Part shown: in pieces, positions 10,074-23,662 of the stretch
Layout: the number at the start of each line of letters is the position of its first letter
Numbering within the stretch: position 1 is the stretch's first letter
Source: Rhododendron vialii
Lineage: Eukaryota > Streptophyta > Magnoliopsida > Ericales > Ericaceae
Direction: 5' to 3'
DNA length: 64,000 nucleotides
Assembly: GCF_030253575.1 (NCBI RefSeq)
Contig: NC_080567.1
Span: forward strand, 30,702,501-30,766,500
Position numbers and translations under genes: made by a program
Notes under the pieces: model-generated
The model's input: only the letters and a program-made list of their open reading frames with translations
The model's database searches: none
What the model was told of the DNA's origin: nothing

Positions 10074-12543
10074 ATGGGTTCCAAAGACAATGTATGTGAG
10101 CCAGTCTTGTTTCTCTTGGTTGTGGTGATTGCATCAGGTAACTCTTTCTTTCTTGGACTCGTGTTTGGCTGCTAAGAAAATGGTTTTGAGTGAAAGAAAA
10201 TGTGGATTCATATCCAACTGAGGCTGTAACAGCATCATTTTGTTAAAAGAATCATGTTTCAAAATCGTTATTAAGACAGTTCCCTCCCCCCCCCCCCCTC
10301 CCTTTTTGGTTCATACAAAAAGATAAAAGGTGAAAGTACATGAATAAGATCCCTTCAACTATCACTTTTTTCCACCGAAACCTCATAATGTTTAAAATTG
10401 CTCATACACACCCCCCCTCAATTATAACCGACAACCGCTTAGCACCCTTCTGTCAAAAAGACCGTTAAGATGAAGAGATCAACGTGAACAATTTCTATAG
10501 ATGAGGGAGTTAGTGTGGGCAATTTTTTTTGGGGTAGAATCGTCATTTTTCCTAATTCCGTTAACAGACTTAGCCAATTTTTCATTTCATGTTGTTGAGA
10601 GGGGTCTGTATGGGCGATTTTAAACGTTAGAGAGTCTCCGTGAAAAAATAAATAGTTGAAAGGATCTTCGTATACTTTCACCAAAGATATATGCATGTTC
10701 TAATGGGTTCACCATAAGAGCAGCTACAATGGGGAGAGTCAAATCTCCTGTGACACCCCCAAAAAAACAATTTTTTTCAAACGCAAGTCCAACCCAAACT
10801 TAAGTTCCTCGATGGCATTTGGCATCAATCAGCAGTTGTCGAGATTGACAGCTTGCGATTATTTTGGGTTTGAGCTATTTTTCCGAGGGATCTCTTCTAT
10901 CATATCGTGGATTGGTTCTTCGCCCATCAACCTAGTTGTTGGCTTTCTTTTGGCAGTGGTTCCATTGAGCCTGCTAATTTTTACCTGTGCTCGCGTTTAG
11001 ATTTTGATAGTTTGGTTCACTCCTTTATTTTGTAATAAAATCGTAATGCCTTCGGGTATTTGATATAAATGAAATTGACTCCTTTTGAAAAAAAAAAAAA
11101 AAAAACTCACGCGACAAATTAAGAAATACAACAGTTCGAGGGAGTGTGTCTAATACGACAGTTTTGCTTACCATGCAGGGATAAGATTGTCCGAAGGTAC
11201 AAATTTCACCCTAGTAAATTCCTGCAACGAAACCATATGGCCCGGAATCACGGCCAACTACAACTCGACCGGCGACGACGGTTTCGCCCTCAAACCGGGT
11301 CAATCCAGCATCTTCTCCGCCCCATCCGGCTGGGGCGGCCGCATGTGGGCCCGAACCGGCTGCGACTTCAACCAAAACACCAGCACCGGAAAATGCCAAA
11401 CCGGCGGCTGCGACTCCTCCCTCAAGTGCTCCGGCCCGGGCGACCCGCCCTTCTCCATTGCCGAATTTAACCTCGGGGACATCGATTATTACGACGTTAG
11501 CCTCGTCGACGGCTTCAATTTGCCCTTAACAATTACCCCCGTGAAGGGTAATATTTACCATATTCCATTTCTGAGGTCTTATATAGTATGTTAGCCATGT
11601 TTTAGTCACCAAATTTTGTAGCTTATATAAAAGAATGTGCAAGTCTATATTTTGACAAAACATTTTTGTTTAGCTTCGCCACCCTCATTCGGTGAGGTAT
11701 GTATGTTGCGAGTTTCGTTTCGGTAATCACAATCGCTTATTCTTGTTAGAACCATGTAAAAATTCAGCTCGAACGGATATCTGGCAGTACTCGATCAGAA
11801 AATCCAATTCTGCTCTCCCAATTCTAAACCCAAGAATTGGATTTTTGGTTCGAGTACTTTAACTGAATTATTGCGTGGTCCCCTAATAAATCAAGTGAAG
11901 GCGAGAGTAAACAAAATTGCTTCAGTAGGAGTATTTTGATATGATTGGGAGTTGGTAATTTACTTTTCTAAACATGAGGTTCTATAACAGGTACAAAGGG
12001 CAATTGCAGTGTGGCGGGATGCGACAGCGATCTGAGGGCGAATTGCCCGGAGGAGCTCGTGCAGAAGTCCGATGGGAAGGTGGTAGCCTGTCGGAGTGCG
12101 TGTAACGTGTTTGATTCCGACGAGTATTGCTGCAGAGGGGCGTTTTCGGATCCGGTATCGTGTGTGCCTACCAACTATTCCAGGATTTTCAAGCAGGCTT
12201 GCCCGGCCGCGTATAGCTATGCTCACGATGATTCCACTAGTGTTTTGACTTGCTCTACCACGGATTATATTCTTACTTTCTGCGCATCTAGGTAAGTCTG
12301 TATGTGAGCCCATGTGCATCTAACGTCTCCTGACACAGTTGCGTGACTTGTGTCTATCATCTCGGCGCTAATTTTTTTTTTTTTGGTGTGGACTGTAGGA
12401 ATCAAACAGAGTGCACGTATCACGACAAGCAGCTTGTGTGCCCTGGATCAAAATCATCAGATGGGTTAAAGGAATTCCCACAAAGACTCCGGATCCTCAT
12501 GCTGGCATTTCCCATAGTCATGAATTCCATATTCAACTTTTGA
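10074..12543 (+). CDS. Thaumatin-like protein (PR-5 family)
   Basis: Four exons, 10074-10137, 11179-11547, 11991-12291 and 12399-12543, joined in frame give 292 residues. A hydrophobic signal segment (VLFLLVVVIASG) precedes the mature start near GTNFTLVNSC. The thaumatin fold signatures follow: GWGGRMWARTGC, GKCQTGGC, PPFSIAEFNL, YYDVSLVDGFNLP, ACRSACNVF, EYCCRGAF, CVPTNYSRIFKQACP and LTFCAS. The mature region up to exon 3 has the family's 16 cysteines; exon 4 adds two more and ends in a hydrophobic tail (MLAFPIVMNSIFNF), which could be a GPI-anchor signal or a short membrane tail. The usual TGDC has become TGGC. These proteins are secreted, respond to pathogens and stress, and some bind or cut beta-1,3-glucans. 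Intron 1 (1041 bp) carries a MITE and a LINE-like tail, and a foldback element begins 48 bp after the stop. Confidence 0.94.
10329..10682. mobile_element. MITE with about 80-bp terminal inverted repeats, in thaumatin-like intron 1
   Basis: The ends GGTGAAAGTACATGAA and TATACTTTCACC are inverted copies, and the similarity runs inward for about 80 bp. An imperfect 9-bp flanking duplication (AAAGATAAA at 10319, AAAGATATA at 10683) suggests a Mutator-like origin. Confidence 0.8.
10800..11105 (+). mobile_element. Probable LINE 3' end with poly(A) tail
   Basis: A short degenerate coding-like stretch (10812-11000) is followed by TTTGTAATAAAATCG, TTTGATATAAATG and a run of about 17 A ending near 11105, in thaumatin-like intron 1. 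This is a typical retroposed 3' end. The class is inferred and no target duplication was identified. Confidence 0.45.
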
Positions 12544-12590
12544 ATTTTTTTTTTTTTGGTTTAAACATTTATTTTTCGAAAAATCTATGA

Positions 12591-12968
12591 GTACCGACCA
12601 TTGGGGGAGAGAAAACGTACCGACGGCCGCCGGCGGGCCGTCTCCGGCCACCGGACGGCCGATCCGAGCCGTTCAAAAATTCTAAAAAATAAAACCGAGG
12701 GGGTCAACGCGGGAATCAAGGGCATCCGAGGTGTTTAGGGTGCTCGATCAAAGCACCCTTTTTTCGTGTATATATGTGTGTGTACATATATACACGAAAA
12801 AAGGGTGCTTTGATCGAGCACCCTAAACACCTCGGATGCCCTTGATTCCCGCGTTGACCCCCTCGGTTTTATTTTTTAGAATTTTTGAACGGCTCGGATC
12901 GGCCGTCCGGTGGCCGGAGACGGCCCGCCGGCGGCCGTCGGTACGTTTTCCCTCCCCGTGGTCGGTAC
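12591..12968. mobile_element. Foldback MITE, near-perfect 180-bp arms
   Basis: The sequence from GTACCGACCA to GGTCGGTAC is an almost perfect inverted repeat. The two arms of about 180 bp differ only at a few bases near the outer ends, around a loop of about 15 bp at 12772-12786. GC-rich outer parts (GGCCGTCTCCGGCCACCGGA) flank an AT-rich centre. A second, more decayed family member lies at 25222-25590. No transposase. It starts 48 bp after the thaumatin-like stop codon, so it is probably within or beside that 3' UTR. Confidence 0.93.
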
Positions 12969-13483
12969 ATATAGCAACACTCGGATATTTTTTTGTAAGC
13001 GCACATTGTCCTGAATATCTACCCAGCTGTAAGATGTGTTCAAAGAATCCCATTCAGGAAACTGCCCATGTTTTCCGGTGCACATTCCGGTGATCAAAAT
13101 CAATAGAAAAGATTTTATCTTCGAACAGCATAAGGACGCATACAATATCTGCGTATCATAACTTGGGCAAGAATTCACAAACCAAAACCAAACGGAGCCT
13201 TAAGTCCCAATCAATTGACACGTGAAACGGGATTCTTTTACATGTTTGATAAGGTAGACTATAACCACTATGCTTTGCAACACCTGCTATTTACCAAGAA
13301 CTTCCACCAACGACAAAAGACCAACAGATTTTCAGACAACTTCTATAAATTGTTGTTCAAATTTGTTACTGCGATTTGGTTAACATCCTTTCTGTTTCAG
13401 ACAACTTCTTTAATTGTTGTTGAAGAGGTACTACAGATCTATCCATGTAACATGACAAAAATAAACTCACCTTAAGCCCGTTT
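12969..13483. other. Spacer between convergent 3' ends
   Basis: Lies between the foldback element and the DUF639 stop codon. Probable 3' UTR of the minus-strand gene; nothing else recognised. Confidence 0.5.
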
Positions 13484-16400
13484 TTAGTTGATCCCGGTTT
13501 CAATATTGTCGATTTCTCTCGTTTGATTTGGTGCCCTGGTCTCGTCGCCCTCGTATGGTAAAACAACCACTGGGGCAGCAGGCACGGCATCCCAACGCTC
13601 CTTGAGCAGTGTCCTGAACCTCATCACCATTTCTCTCCTGAACTCGAGCTCACGGGTGAAGACATCAAAGAGAAGGAAACCAAGAATGTACTTGAAAGGA
13701 ACAACGAGGAGAATTGCTGAACTCATTAGCAGGATCAGAGCAACCTCTGTCGTTATCTGAAAAGATTTTAATACATTTTCAACAAAATAGTAGGAAGAAA
13801 GAAAAGGAAAATTGGAGATTCGAAATATTCAAAACCAACTTCTCTTAAGGTAACACATGTACTGTAAACTGAAGTCGTGCGGGTTAAAATCTAAAACTTT
13901 ACTCTCTAGTGAACACGTAAACCCTAATCCAAGAAGAATATAGGTCCAGAACTGCTACTATTTTCCTAAGTGGCACACACGCCAAGAATAAGCCCACGGC
14001 TCCCTATTTAAAAGCAAAAATTGCATTTAAAAAGAAGTGTACAATGAATTTTCCCCGTCGATATCTAATTATCTACTAACAGAGAGCTTTGTTTGAATGC
14101 ATATCCACGAGACAGTATTTTGGCACAATGCATTATTGCAAAAACTGATCTTTATAATTTATGTCCGCCTTTCGAATGATGTTTCATTACACAGATAGTC
14201 AATCACCCTTAGGAATGAGGGGAATTTTCAGCTGGTACGATAAAACAAAAGACATACGTTTGGATTTTGATATGTATCTTTGAGAAACACATTCCTGAGG
14301 TCCACGACGTAAAACAAAATAAGCACAATTTATACAGCAGTAAAAACTGTAGAAGACAATACCAAGCTTCTCACAAATTGAGTAAAGAACCAGCCTACCT
14401 GAGGTTGGCCGGCAACAAAGATGGTACGTATTTTCAGAAGCGAAACATTTAGATTCTGGAGATACTTTTCCACTTCACGCATAGCCTCTTTGAGAGCTAT
14501 GATCTTTTGAATTGTATTTGATGGTGGTTGATCTCGTATTGTGACTTTTCCAAAATATCTTCCAAGGCGGCCTTGTTCCCTCAGGCCCTTTAGTAATAAC
14601 AGGCCTGCCGCCAAGATCGTCAACATCGTTGGGAATATATATGAAAGCAAGTTTCTGAGGAAACAACAGATAACAAAGCTTGTGAGTATTGATGATTTGA
14701 CAAGTTAAATAGCCAGCTGAAAAAAGTATGCACAAAAGATTCCAGCAATGGATGATCAATTAGAAACACAAAATACAAAGCGCATAACCCAAAAAGCTTG
14801 TGAGTATTGATGATTTGACAAGCTAAATAGCCAGCTGAAAAAAGTATGCACAAAAGATTCCAGCTATGGATGATCAATTAGAAACACAAAATACAAAGCG
14901 CATAATCCAATGTAGGTAACAATACATTGCACAAATAAATCTATCCATGAATCTGTTTCACAATAAGAGATTATATACTGAAATTGGACATTTAACAAAG
15001 AAAGGATAAAAGAAACAAAGAGGGAAGCATACACCGCAGCTACAGAAATAGCACTTGTAGGCTTAATTGTTCTCACTAGTGAATGATAAGGTAATGTTGA
15101 TTGTACAAACAAAAATGCTACTTGCACAACCGTTGTGCTGGTTGTGTGCGTAATTCTGACCGTCGAGATGTATTTGGACGGTCTAGATTTTAAAAAAACT
15201 CTTCCAAGGAAAAGTTCAACTTTTATGGGGAAGAGTTTGAGCGAATTCTGGCCATTTATTACAGCAACGGATGGCTAGAGATTGGTTGTGTGTTGTATTT
15301 TACACAACCGTTGTGTGTGTAGCACTTTTGTTATACAAAATAAACCTCTGGTCTCACCAAGTCAATAAGCAGTCTTAGACTCGGTTTGATGTCTTTGACT
15401 TACCAAAATACTAGCAAAGGGTCCAACTCAACTGAAGGACAATATAAAAGTTACAAGCCTCTTCCTGTGGTTTAAAAACTGAAAGAACTCAAAGAAGTTA
15501 GAGTTACTAGAGTTATAAATAAGTCTCCAAGACTCCAAGAAAGACGATAAAGAAATCAGGTTTATGCTTTTTGTAGAGGACCAAGTAGATGGACATCCAT
15601 AGACACTGTGGTTGTTTCAATATAGTCTATAGACACCTATGATGTCTATGCATATTCACTTGTCTATATTTTTTTGTCTCTTAACCTCGTTTTTTTTGCT
15701 CAGCGAAAGTTAGTATTGTTAGAATAGTTAGATTAGCACCTTAGAGGAGTTCAACTCCTTACTCCTAGCACCTAAGTGCACCCCCCGATACCATTGGGCC
15801 AAAGGCCACTTGGTCTTAACCTCGTAGTGGATTTGTTTTAAGAGATACTACAAAACAAAAGAAGAAGATTGATGCTTCGAATATCTTTCAACTCTCAAGT
15901 AGCTACAGTGAAGATCGTTGTACCTGAAAACAATAGCATATGCAAATGCAAGAAAAGCAGCCGTCAAGTGTGGCTCCTCCCAGCGTCTAAGCTTATCAAG
16001 ACTTTTGGCAGTGACAGTCAAAGGAAGCACAAGTTCCTGAGGACATACGACAAGACAACAGTAAGAGATATCATTGACTTTGATAGCTTGATCTACATTG
16101 GTGATCCATTTCTTAACATCTTAAGCATTTAGAACAATTGATGAAAGACAAAGGCTGAAAATAGAAAATTAGTATTACGTAGACCAACCTTGAAAAGATC
16201 AATGTTACTGGGTATTCCTTCAAGCATTGCGGCATAGATTGTGGCTTGTGTTTTCTCCACCTCCCTGTATCTTTCTTTGCATGTAATTGCTGCGTTTTCA
16301 ACCAAAGTCATATCAGCCACAGCAAGATTTTTGCTCAACACTACCCCTTGTCTTACAGAAGAGTTCTTCCAAAAAGCAGCCGAAGCACTAGAATCCCACG

Positions 16401-19400
16401 ATGGAGATCTCATCCACTTCCGCAAGTAGACACTTCCATCTATATCAAACACGTGACTTTGACTCTCTGATACTTCATTGGATGTTCTCACACCTTGACC
16501 TGGTACGAACACTTCCTCCGAAAATTTTGTAACCAATTGGCCACCCCAACAATTTACGGCTAGAGTTTGGCAAACGACATCACCATAAGGCGCATTTTGC
16601 AAATATGAGAATTGAACGAGTTTAATGGGATCTTCCAAGACCTTCCGCATAAATTGAAGAGCCTGTAGTCTGGCAATACTGTTAATAGCATAAGCAGTAG
16701 CCCTAGCCTTCCCTTTGTGAGCACCATACACATTATAAACTGATTGATCGCCATCATTTGGTCCAAACTCCCGTACAAACTTGTGTAAAGCAATAACTTC
16801 GCAAATAAATGCATACCACACATCCCGTCTCATTTCACCTCCCAAGTCCACAAATTCAAGTACCCAAGTATTGGACCTGGTTACATGAGTTAGTGAAGCT
16901 TTACAGAGCTGGTGGAAGATGCAAATCACAAATAGATAATGCAGAATCATAACCTTGCAATACTGGAATAAAACTCAAGTTGCATTATCATGACTTGTGA
17001 TAACAATATTCTCACAGTAAAGGATTTATTTTCAGTTCATATACTGAAGGATTTACCTTGCATATACTGCAATTCGTGAACTTGAGGAGGAAATTCTATT
17101 TGACATATTTTATACTGCCATGCATATATAATCTGAAGAATTGAATTTCAGTTGTTAAGGCCAGGAGTTGAATTGCAGAGCGAAATAAAACAAATGAGAA
17201 CCTTATCATCCATTTTGTTTCTCACCAAGTCTCAGTGTCTCACCAAAATGCTGAGACTTCGTGAATCCTATCTTTCCTCCCAGTCCTTCAAAGGGGCCAT
17301 AAGGAACAATATCGAACTGTGTTTCCCATCAGACCCATCCATTTGTAAACTGAGAAATAATAAGCATACTAAAGGCACATTCTTCAAGTACCATTTAAAG
17401 TTTAGAGGATCCAAGTGTCTAAATAGGGTATGGGAATCAAATACATATCCAAACGGACGATACCCACACCCAAGTGGTAAGTTTCGGAAATGGGTACTTA
17501 CATAGGTTCAGGAAAGAACATGCAAAATAGCTGGAGGGAACTTGTAAGGTCTCATGCAAGTATATTCTCTTTAATGAATCAGAAATAAATTTTCCCAATG
17601 AACAGGGTTTAGAAAAGCATACTCACTCTGCACCAGCAGAGACAGAAATAGCAGAGTCGAAAATATCAGATCCCAAAGGACCAACCCTTGTTTTCTCCAC
17701 TCGTGAGCCAGGTCTTGTAAGATCCAGTCTTGCAACACCCTTTTGCCCGGCCAAGCCAACTCTCTAGCACAAGGAAAAATAAGAAAAACACTTCAGGAAA
17801 AATAGATTACTCTAATGGAACATGTAAGCTGAGATGAGATAACAAACTCTAGTTATGTGCCCGAATGCAAGACTAAGGTTAAACTGCTTCAAGAAATATG
17901 CCTTAGTTGCAGAGAAGGTAGAAACTTGCCCCAGAACTGAAAACTGGTCAAGGTTAACCCTCTCCAATCCTTTTCAAAATGTCACACTCTTTGGATGTGT
18001 TAAAATTGTTACGGCACCTAGGTTTTGATGTGAAAAATCTACATTTGCCAACTTGTGTACAGATACGTGGCAATATGTTGCACATCCCTGAGGCAAATCC
18101 AAAAACAAAGCCCAAGAAAATGTCACATGTGGTTAATAACTTGTCAAATATAAAAATATTACATCCTCCAACATCGTTTTCTTTGCTTGTTAGACTCAAT
18201 CTCATTCAACCATACCTCAAAGTAGAGTGCATTATCAGTCAAAGTAAGTTTTCCTGGCCATGCCATGTTATTCTCCCATTTCAGGACAGGCCGCTTCCTG
18301 CTTAAACCAAGGCACAGGATTATCTCATTATTGTGCTGTGGACCTCCTTGAAGCTTGTATAATTTCCGTCCTCCATGCACTCTAAACCAAAAAGGGGAGG
18401 GGGCGGGAATGAGAAATTTTTTACAGCAATCAAGATTGTGTTTACTACTTAAAGATTAGATCACAAATATAGCCAAATGCAAAATAGACAAACAATAGAA
18501 CTACGTTCACAAAAATGCATCCACTAAATAGCCAGAAAACCTAATAATTCGTTCAATAGATTCATAGAAGCCGGTTGATGTAATACCAAAGACAATTTTA
18601 GATAAATGATATGAAAATAGGATCTTGCACAGCAATAGACCAACTTTGTATAGATGCAAAAGTAACGTCAGGAAGATTTAAAATGCTTACAAGTTTATTT
18701 TAGAACGATTAGATGGACAAATATTACAAAAAATGGTAAGCTTAGAGGAAGTTAAATTTAGTGACATTTGTACTATAATACGTAATATGTTGAATCAAAT
18801 TTTGGAAGTCTAGGGTTTACTATCTAGTCCACGAAGTAATCATCATTGGCTTTAAGTCTGATAAGAAGAAGAATATGCATGTTGTACGGCATGTTCGTGA
18901 CATTTTATTTCTTGTTTTTACCGCACTGGAGTGCTGGGGAATGGATTTGGATGGATAGAACATCAAATAATGCATAAACAATTTCATTTGGATCGAGTAC
19001 AACTGTTGCCGATGAAGAAGACAATAAATTGAACGAAACAGATTGTCACAAGTTCACGGTAAAAATGGATGGGGAAGCATCTACCTCAGCGAAATAATAG
19101 ATAAAACCATAATCACAGACACTGCCAGAAAAAGTACATCAGAACCACACTTTACACTGTGGTACAAGGGTATCTACATTGCATCTAATTGCAAATGATT
19201 TCTACTAAGAAAAGGGCCTAGGCACATGTAGCATTGCCAAGGATAGACCTAAGTAAGATTAGGGCGTTAGAGATGATGCCGCCAACTATCCATAGTCCTG
19301 CATGTACAGACATCTTTGCGTCCAAAAGTATGTTGGATGACTCCAGTCACCAAAAAAGGAATCAATCAAAGCTACAGGTGCTAAACAGTCTTACTGTCTT

Positions 19401-22400
19401 AGCCATTAAAAATGGTCGAAATGCACAAACAAAGACTTCAACAATCATCCACATCTTAGATGGAAAGTTATATAGTACAAAAGAAGACTATAACCTTGCA
19501 GATGAAATTAAATGAAATGATGAATCTCACCTGAGAAGTTCATCAATATATGTGGACCACGTGTTAAATGTGATTCCCTGTTCACCACCAGCAAGAGCCT
19601 TGAAAAGGTTATGTGCAGTTGACCGATCAGCCACACCGGAAACAGCAGGAGCAATACGAACAAAAGCCTCTTCCCGCACATGCCCCCTCTTCAGAATCAA
19701 TAAAGAAGGCATAATGCTTTGTCAGTCATAACGCTCGATAGTATATTATAGAATGTCACTAGAGAAGTAAAACTTCCTTTAACCAATTACACAAATGCAA
19801 AAGAAACTCTTGAAGATATTAAATTTGCAGCAATTAGTGATAGAGAATCCTCACACTACCAGCATGAGACTATCTCTGTATACCAAATTGTGACAGCTAG
19901 TCAAACATTTATCCAGAAGATAAACTATTGGAGTATCCCATGATTCAGATACCATGGTGTCTAAAGAGGATAACAAAACAACCGAACAATTACCTGAAAA
20001 GAAGCTTTTTCTGATGCAATAGTTTGATGACCCTTTCCTTTGCTGTAAGGCTTCTGCCATGCAAGCATGGTTATGAAAATCAATCTCCTAAATGCAGGTT
20101 CCTGTCCACAGACAATACAAAAAGTGGAAGAAGTATAAAGTTTTCAAAAGCAGAGAGAGTGTGTATACAGATAATAAGAAATGTTATGAAGTATATACAA
20201 TTAATATACAATTAAACCACAACGTCAATTCAAAACAGCGCAGAAAAAAATGCAAAAAAGGGGAACTGATTCCATCAGTGACTCACTGAACCCAAAGATC
20301 AATTCAAGACAGAACAAACATGATGCTAAAATATTACAGGAAGTCACAAACCTTGAGGCATGGATGAACTTCAGAACTATCCCTCGACAAGAACCTAAAG
20401 CAGCAGTACTCCACCAAATTCCGGGAATCATTATATACAGATTCAGGAACAAGTGCTTTAAATATCTTCTGCATTTTCAGCCCGGTCAATCCATTCATCC
20501 TGCATATTTATATCATGAAAAGTAAATCCAGATTTTACTCATCTGACAATAGAGAGACACTAGGTCACTCCTTGAAAGGATCGAGAGCAGAACATTAAGT
20601 AGAATACTTTGTGAGAATACTAAACTTCTAAGAGGAATATAACAATGGAGACTAGATAGTCATATCCTCTCCACATCGATTCCAGACGTGCTTTAATATA
20701 TGCATAAAACCATGTAAAGTCAACCAAGGGGACATTTTTCTAGAATCTCTCCAGTAGTGGAACGATGATTATTTCAGGATAAAGCTACAAGAATTCTCTA
20801 TACTTCTCCAGCGCAAATTCCCGATTTTAAGAAAATCTGTTTCTACTGTGCCATTTTCAAGCACCTGATTACCACATTCAACATTTAAAAGGAATTAAAA
20901 TTTAAAAATATTCTTTGAGTACTTCTCAAAATATAACACAAAGATCTAAAATACTCAAATTGTTGCATGTGACAATATGTTATGCAAAATGTGAATTGGA
21001 AAAGGATGGAAAGCGTGGTTCTGACTAACTAGAGACTTCTGATCGACTTAGATTTTAGTGTACAAAGCGTAACACTTAATTAGACTACCTAATAACAGTG
21101 GCGATGATAATGATTATTCACAATGACAACACAGTTAGCCATAGAAACAGTATAGATCATTTGCTAATCTGAAGTTTGCATACTGCGCACCATGTTCTAA
21201 CTCTATGACGACAAATCAGTTAACATAATGCTGGTGCCTGGCATCACTGTTCCCTTATCCTTCACCCATATTTTCCCCTATGACAAATGTGTTATTCCCC
21301 ATAATACAGAGATCAAATGATCCAAACCAAATAAAAGGTCCTCATGGACCACAAAAAGCTCAAACTATCAAGCATGAAGCTGTATGTCAGCATTTGAGAG
21401 CCGTCACTTTGTGAAAAAAGAGAAAAGGATAGGTCTATATCCACTATTTGTTTTTACCTTACCAGCACTCTTCTGCAATGGGGATCAGACCTAGGAAATG
21501 TCCTTTAATACTCCTCTTTTTCATAGGTCAAACAAACTTAGCTTAAATGAAATCAATCCAAACGAATTTTTCCCCTGTTAAAAACAGGAGCAGCTACACA
21601 CTAGCCACCAATCTAAGCAACTTTAAACGACAAATGGGTTCAACACCTAATGCCTTCACCTGCTGAATTGCTCAATGGAAACAATAGCGGCTAAAGATAG
21701 ATTCCCATTTGGTGTTGCACTATCAATTGTCTGTTCTGCCATGAAGATGTCATCTGTATCTTCAGTATCAAGTATATTTCCAGGATTAGGCTTTCTATCT
21801 TGTACAGTTTTCACCAGCGGAGAAGTCACTTCACTCAAGAAGTCTTGGGTCTTTGATAGCCATTGGTTTAAGGTTTCTTGCACAACAGCTGTCCAGCAAA
21901 AAACATGTTTCACACAAGCTAGATTAAAGCAATGAAAAAACACACTCTTAAAATTATCTATGATACGTGCGTATATTATGACATGAAACGAGGCCCTCCA
22001 CAACGCCCATAACAGGCAAAGGAAAGACTTCTAAGAAGAAAATTTTCACAAATGATAAGACTTAAAGCCTCCCAGGTCGCATGCCTCTAGAGTTTGATAC
22101 TCTCTACGACACACACATTGCATTAGTATAACGTCTTAAAAATAAGTCAAACCCTTACTGAACGGTCGTTGAAAACACTGCATTGTGTAATTGTGTTGCA
22201 ACCGTTAAGTTGGAATTTTATTCAAATAGTTGAGTTTGGGAATTCCCTACACAACGAAGAGTATGCTTCCTCTGCAAGTGAGTGTTCAACTCCCTTGTTG
22301 CAAAACTTTATAGTGTATTGTTTCCTGGGGGTATTTTAACTCGTTTTTCTGGGCTTTGGAGACACACTGACACATGCATTTATCAGGGAGGGTTTTCACT

Positions 22401-23241
22401 GGTTCTCGTTTACAGTCAAGTCCTCAAACCGCTATTATTGCAATTCCCCTTATCGGTGGCTAATCCCATCTCACCAGCATAGATGGAGACCGAAGTACCA
22501 AACCATCCTAAAATCTGTATCTTTACTGTTGCTTGTTGTCCTCTGATTTGCCTACGAATCGCTGTGGTTAATTGCACTTGTGGATATATCTTTCTAGATT
22601 ACGAATGTTCATGGCCATTGTTTAATACTCAGTAATTACATCTGCCAGAAGCTTTAACCACTAAACAACTAAAGTTGCATCACAGCCAATGAAGCTTGAG
22701 CAAAACCTTAAATAGGTAACTGCACCAAGGAAATATGGGTACTTCATTACAAGTTTATCAAGACAACTCTACTGAGCCCCTCAAAACTATTTGTTCCTAA
22801 TCTATAGTACCATGTAATGGTATGACACTTTCCAGGAATAGAAAGTAGAGTACTTTATAGCATCAGTAATCAATAAAACTCAGAGAAATATGATATCTGC
22901 ACGTTATTTAAATTTACCCATCTGATAAAAGAACTTTAGCTATCAAAGAACCCAAAACATATATTTCAAGAAACTACCAAACATATAGGATAAACACTAG
23001 CAAACAACAATAGAAAGAGAAGAGCTTTAATTATCTACTTACCGGAATCAATTTCATTGAGCTTCCACCGCTTATCAACCCAAGACGGACCCACGAGCCT
23101 GAACTGAGACTTGTGGTCTGAAGGAGGAGGAGGAGAATTTGCAGCACAGCACTTGATCTCACAGAAATTTCCATGGCTGAAGGGGATTAAACGGAAGCTA
23201 GGCCATGGATTGAAATGGGTTACAGAGAGTTTTGAGTGCAT
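13484..23241 (-). CDS. DUF639 family protein (At1g71240-like)
   Basis: Eleven exons, in transcription order: 23241-23043, 21888-21660, 20499-20352, 20101-19994, 19688-19531, 18381-18216, 17763-17627, 16876-16189, 16036-15924, 14654-14399, 13756-13484. All phases match and give 824 residues, about the length I recall for Arabidopsis At1g71240. The N-terminus (MHSKLSVTHFNPWPSFRLIP) is Ser/basic and may be a transit peptide. Conserved blocks: EEAFVRIAPAVSGVADRSTA, WSTYIDELLR, VHGGRKLYKLQGG, the GRAM-like WPGKLTLTDNALYFE, WVLEFVDLGGEMRRDVWYAF and IKLVQFSYLQNAPYGDVVCQ. The C-terminal third has membrane segments (LTILAAGLLLLKGL, SSAILLVVPFKYILGFLL). The biochemical role of the family is not established. 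Introns carry a 118-bp tandem duplication, a MITE and a SINE, none touching exons. Confidence 0.92.
14676..14911. repeat. 118-bp tandem duplication in DUF639 intron 9
   Basis: Two copies, 14676-14793 and 14794-14911, differ at only a few positions (start AAGCTTGTGAGTATTGATGA). The repeat gives rise to several spurious overlapping minus-strand frames. Confidence 0.93.
15112..15329. mobile_element. Small MITE in DUF639 intron 9
   Basis: The ends AAATGCTACTTGCACAACCG and CAACCGTTGTGTGTGTAGCA are inverted copies. The interior contains the palindromic CACAACCGTTGTG. About 218 bp, no coding capacity. Confidence 0.75.
15691..15813 (-). mobile_element. Short SINE with 12-bp target duplication, in DUF639 intron 9
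   Basis: TCTTAACCTCGT occurs on both sides, at 15679-15690 and 15814-15825. Read on the minus strand, the insert starts CCAAGTGGCCTTTGGCCCAA (A-box-like TGGCCCAATGGTA), has a B-box-like GGAGTTGAACTCC and ends in a short A-run. This is a tRNA-derived retroposon. Confidence 0.72.
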
Positions 23242-23448
23242 CTATAACCAACTCTTCTGATTTCCAAGATTCAAGTTTTGGTTAGTTTGAGCTGAAAATA
23301 GAGGATTATACACTTTTATTGCACTCGAACATACTCCTATATAGAAGTATGAATGAATATGCAGCAGAAATAAAGATGGGCATGAAATGGAACTGAGGGG
23401 GTCCCTTGGTAAAGAAAGAGGGTACAAGACGCAAGTAGTTGATTACTA

Positions 23449-23662
23449 CTGCCACCACCGTCCATACATATTTGTCCGGTCTATAAAATGAGAACTCAAA
23501 TTAATATATTTATTTTAAAAAAAATTTATTTTTTTTATAAATTAAAAGAATTCATCAATATCTAGTGAATTATTGAAAAAAATTTAAAATTTTCTTGCAA
23601 AAATTATATTATTTTTATGTCCTCATTTTACAGATCGGATAAACATTTTGGGACGGAGGAAA
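23449..23662. mobile_element. Stowaway-like MITE
   Basis: The inverted ends share GTCC...TTTATCCGGTCTGTAAAATGAG-type sequence, with a CCTCCGTCCC core on the right end and flanking TA. The interior is AT-rich and noncoding. It lies just upstream of the DUF639 gene. Confidence 0.6.

Noticed and set aside
14475-15127. Overlapping minus-strand frames with hydrophobic repeats
   Set aside because: Produced by the 118-bp tandem duplication in a DUF639 intron.
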